Below, piece by piece: positions 7,533-8,138 of a DNA stretch of 8,138 nt. The notes beneath the pieces are model-generated. The model ran no database searches and had not been told where the DNA came from. It saw only the letters and a list, made by a program, of their open reading frames with translations. Position 1 is the stretch's first letter. Each line of letters begins with the position of its first letter. Source of the stretch: Syntrophobacter sp. SbD2 (GTDB lineage Bacteria > Desulfobacterota > Syntrophobacteria > Syntrophobacterales > Syntrophobacteraceae). A program made the translations under genes and the position numbers. The stretch covers positions 821-8,958 of the forward strand of contig OMSV01000095.1 of NCBI GenBank assembly GCA_900290385.1. Direction: 5' to 3'.

Positions 7533-8138
7533 ATGGAAAAACACTCCTTCCAAATAAAAGGCATGTGCTGCGGCCAGGAAGTAGAGCTGCTCAAATCTGA
7601 GGTGGCGCCCATCGTTGGTGGCGATCAGAGGCTTTCTTTCGATCTGCTGCAGAGCCGTATGACGATCAGCGGCAGTATCGACGCAAGCGTTTCTGAAAGC
7701 GTCATGGCGGCGGTTGCCAGGACCGGCATGGAAGCGGTGCCCTTCGAGGAGGCCTGCTCCGCAGGAGTATGCGCCGCAAAAGGCGGGAGCGCCTGGGAAA
7801 AACATGGAAGATTTATCTCATGTGCATCGAGCGGCCTCTTGCTGATTGCGGCATTTGTTTTTCAAGCGCTCCACCTTGGGAACATCTCCGCCGCACTCGC
7901 GGGCCAGAGCGGCGGACCTCCGGTCTTTTCGGTTGTTCTCTTTGCTTCGGCAATCCTTGCCGGGGGCTGGCTTATTTTTCCAAAAGCCCTCTATGCGGCA
8001 AGAAAGCTCAAGCCTGACATGAACCTTCTCATGACCGTGGCAGTCCTCGGGGCAATCGGTTTGGGTGAATGGCTGGAAGCCGCTTCGGTGAGTTTTCTTT
8101 TCGCGCTTGCGCTGTTGCTCGAATCATGGAGCCTGGAG
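7533..8138 (+). CDS. Heavy-metal translocating P1B-type ATPase, N-terminal part
   Basis: The frame is open to the right edge (202 codons, no stop). A TAA at 7530-7532 directly precedes the ATG, so this is the earliest possible start; the ribosome-binding site is weak. Residues 5-70 are an HMA-like domain with GMCCGQE (10-16), an adjacent Cys12-Cys13 pair plus Glu16 instead of the common GMTCxxC. Cys75 and Cys80 follow (EACSAGVC). TM segments are at about 94-113, 131-150, 164-180 and 183-198. PDMNLLMTVAVLGAIGLGEWLEAASV (161-186) is characteristic of P1B ATPases of the Cd/Zn/Co/Pb (ZntA/CadA) group. The CPx metal motif, the phosphorylated DKTGT and the nucleotide domain lie outside the window, so the metal cannot be decided. 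These pumps move metal ions from cytoplasm to periplasm at the cost of ATP. The 61-base gap after the AsmA gene shows no clear terminator. Confidence 0.88.
   Translation, partial: MEKHSFQIKGMCCGQEVELLKSEVAPIVGGDQRLSFDLLQSRMTISGSIDASVSESVMAAVARTGMEAVPFEEACSAGVCAAKGGSAWEKHGRFISCASSGLLLIAAFVFQALHLGNISAALAGQSGGPPVFSVVLFASAILAGGWLIFPKALYAARKLKPDMNLLMTVAVLGAIGLGEWLEAASVSFLFALALLLESWSLE

Noticed and set aside
1..8138. CRISPR array, tRNA, rRNA, insertion sequence or attachment site
   Set aside because: I saw no regularly spaced repeats, cloverleaf, rRNA-like sequence, transposase-like protein or long terminal inverted repeats on reading the window.

Overview
The window reads as part of a heavy-metal efflux and resistance region of a Gram-negative bacterium. 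It encodes an inner-membrane RND pump subunit, periplasmic or membrane-anchored metal and haem proteins, and a large AsmA-family envelope protein, all of which presuppose an outer membrane. The form of the CusA-type pump, the small secreted YHS protein and the P-type ATPase look to me like those of Desulfobacterota (former Deltaproteobacteria) such as Syntrophobacter- or Geobacter-like organisms. That placement is an impression from family resemblance and was not computed. All genes I can support lie on the + strand.

Layout. Bases 1-2315 hold the C-terminal three quarters of a CusA-type Cu(I)/Ag(I) RND pump, cut off by the left edge. It is split into two reading frames by an exact 14-bp tandem duplication at 731-758. 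After a 51-base gap come a membrane-anchored c-type cytochrome with a His/Met-rich tail (2367-2999) and, after a gene-poor stretch, a small secreted YHS/TRASH-type protein (3232-3498). Bases 3499-3790 have no convincing gene but contain inverted repeats. A 1226-residue AsmA-like protein fills 3791-7471. From 7533 a heavy-metal P1B-type ATPase begins with an unusual CC-type metal-binding domain and runs off the right edge.

How they may work together. The pump, the cytochrome and the YHS protein look like one co-oriented metal-handling group: export across the envelope, a redox protein with potential metal ligands, and a small periplasmic cysteine protein. The P-type ATPase would export metal from cytoplasm to periplasm. 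The AsmA protein, probably concerned with lipid or outer-membrane homeostasis, sits between these metal genes and has no obvious mechanistic link to them. The two observations most worth checking are the 14-bp duplication that breaks or conditionally switches the pump, and the cytochrome plus YHS pair as accessory parts of a copper/silver efflux system.
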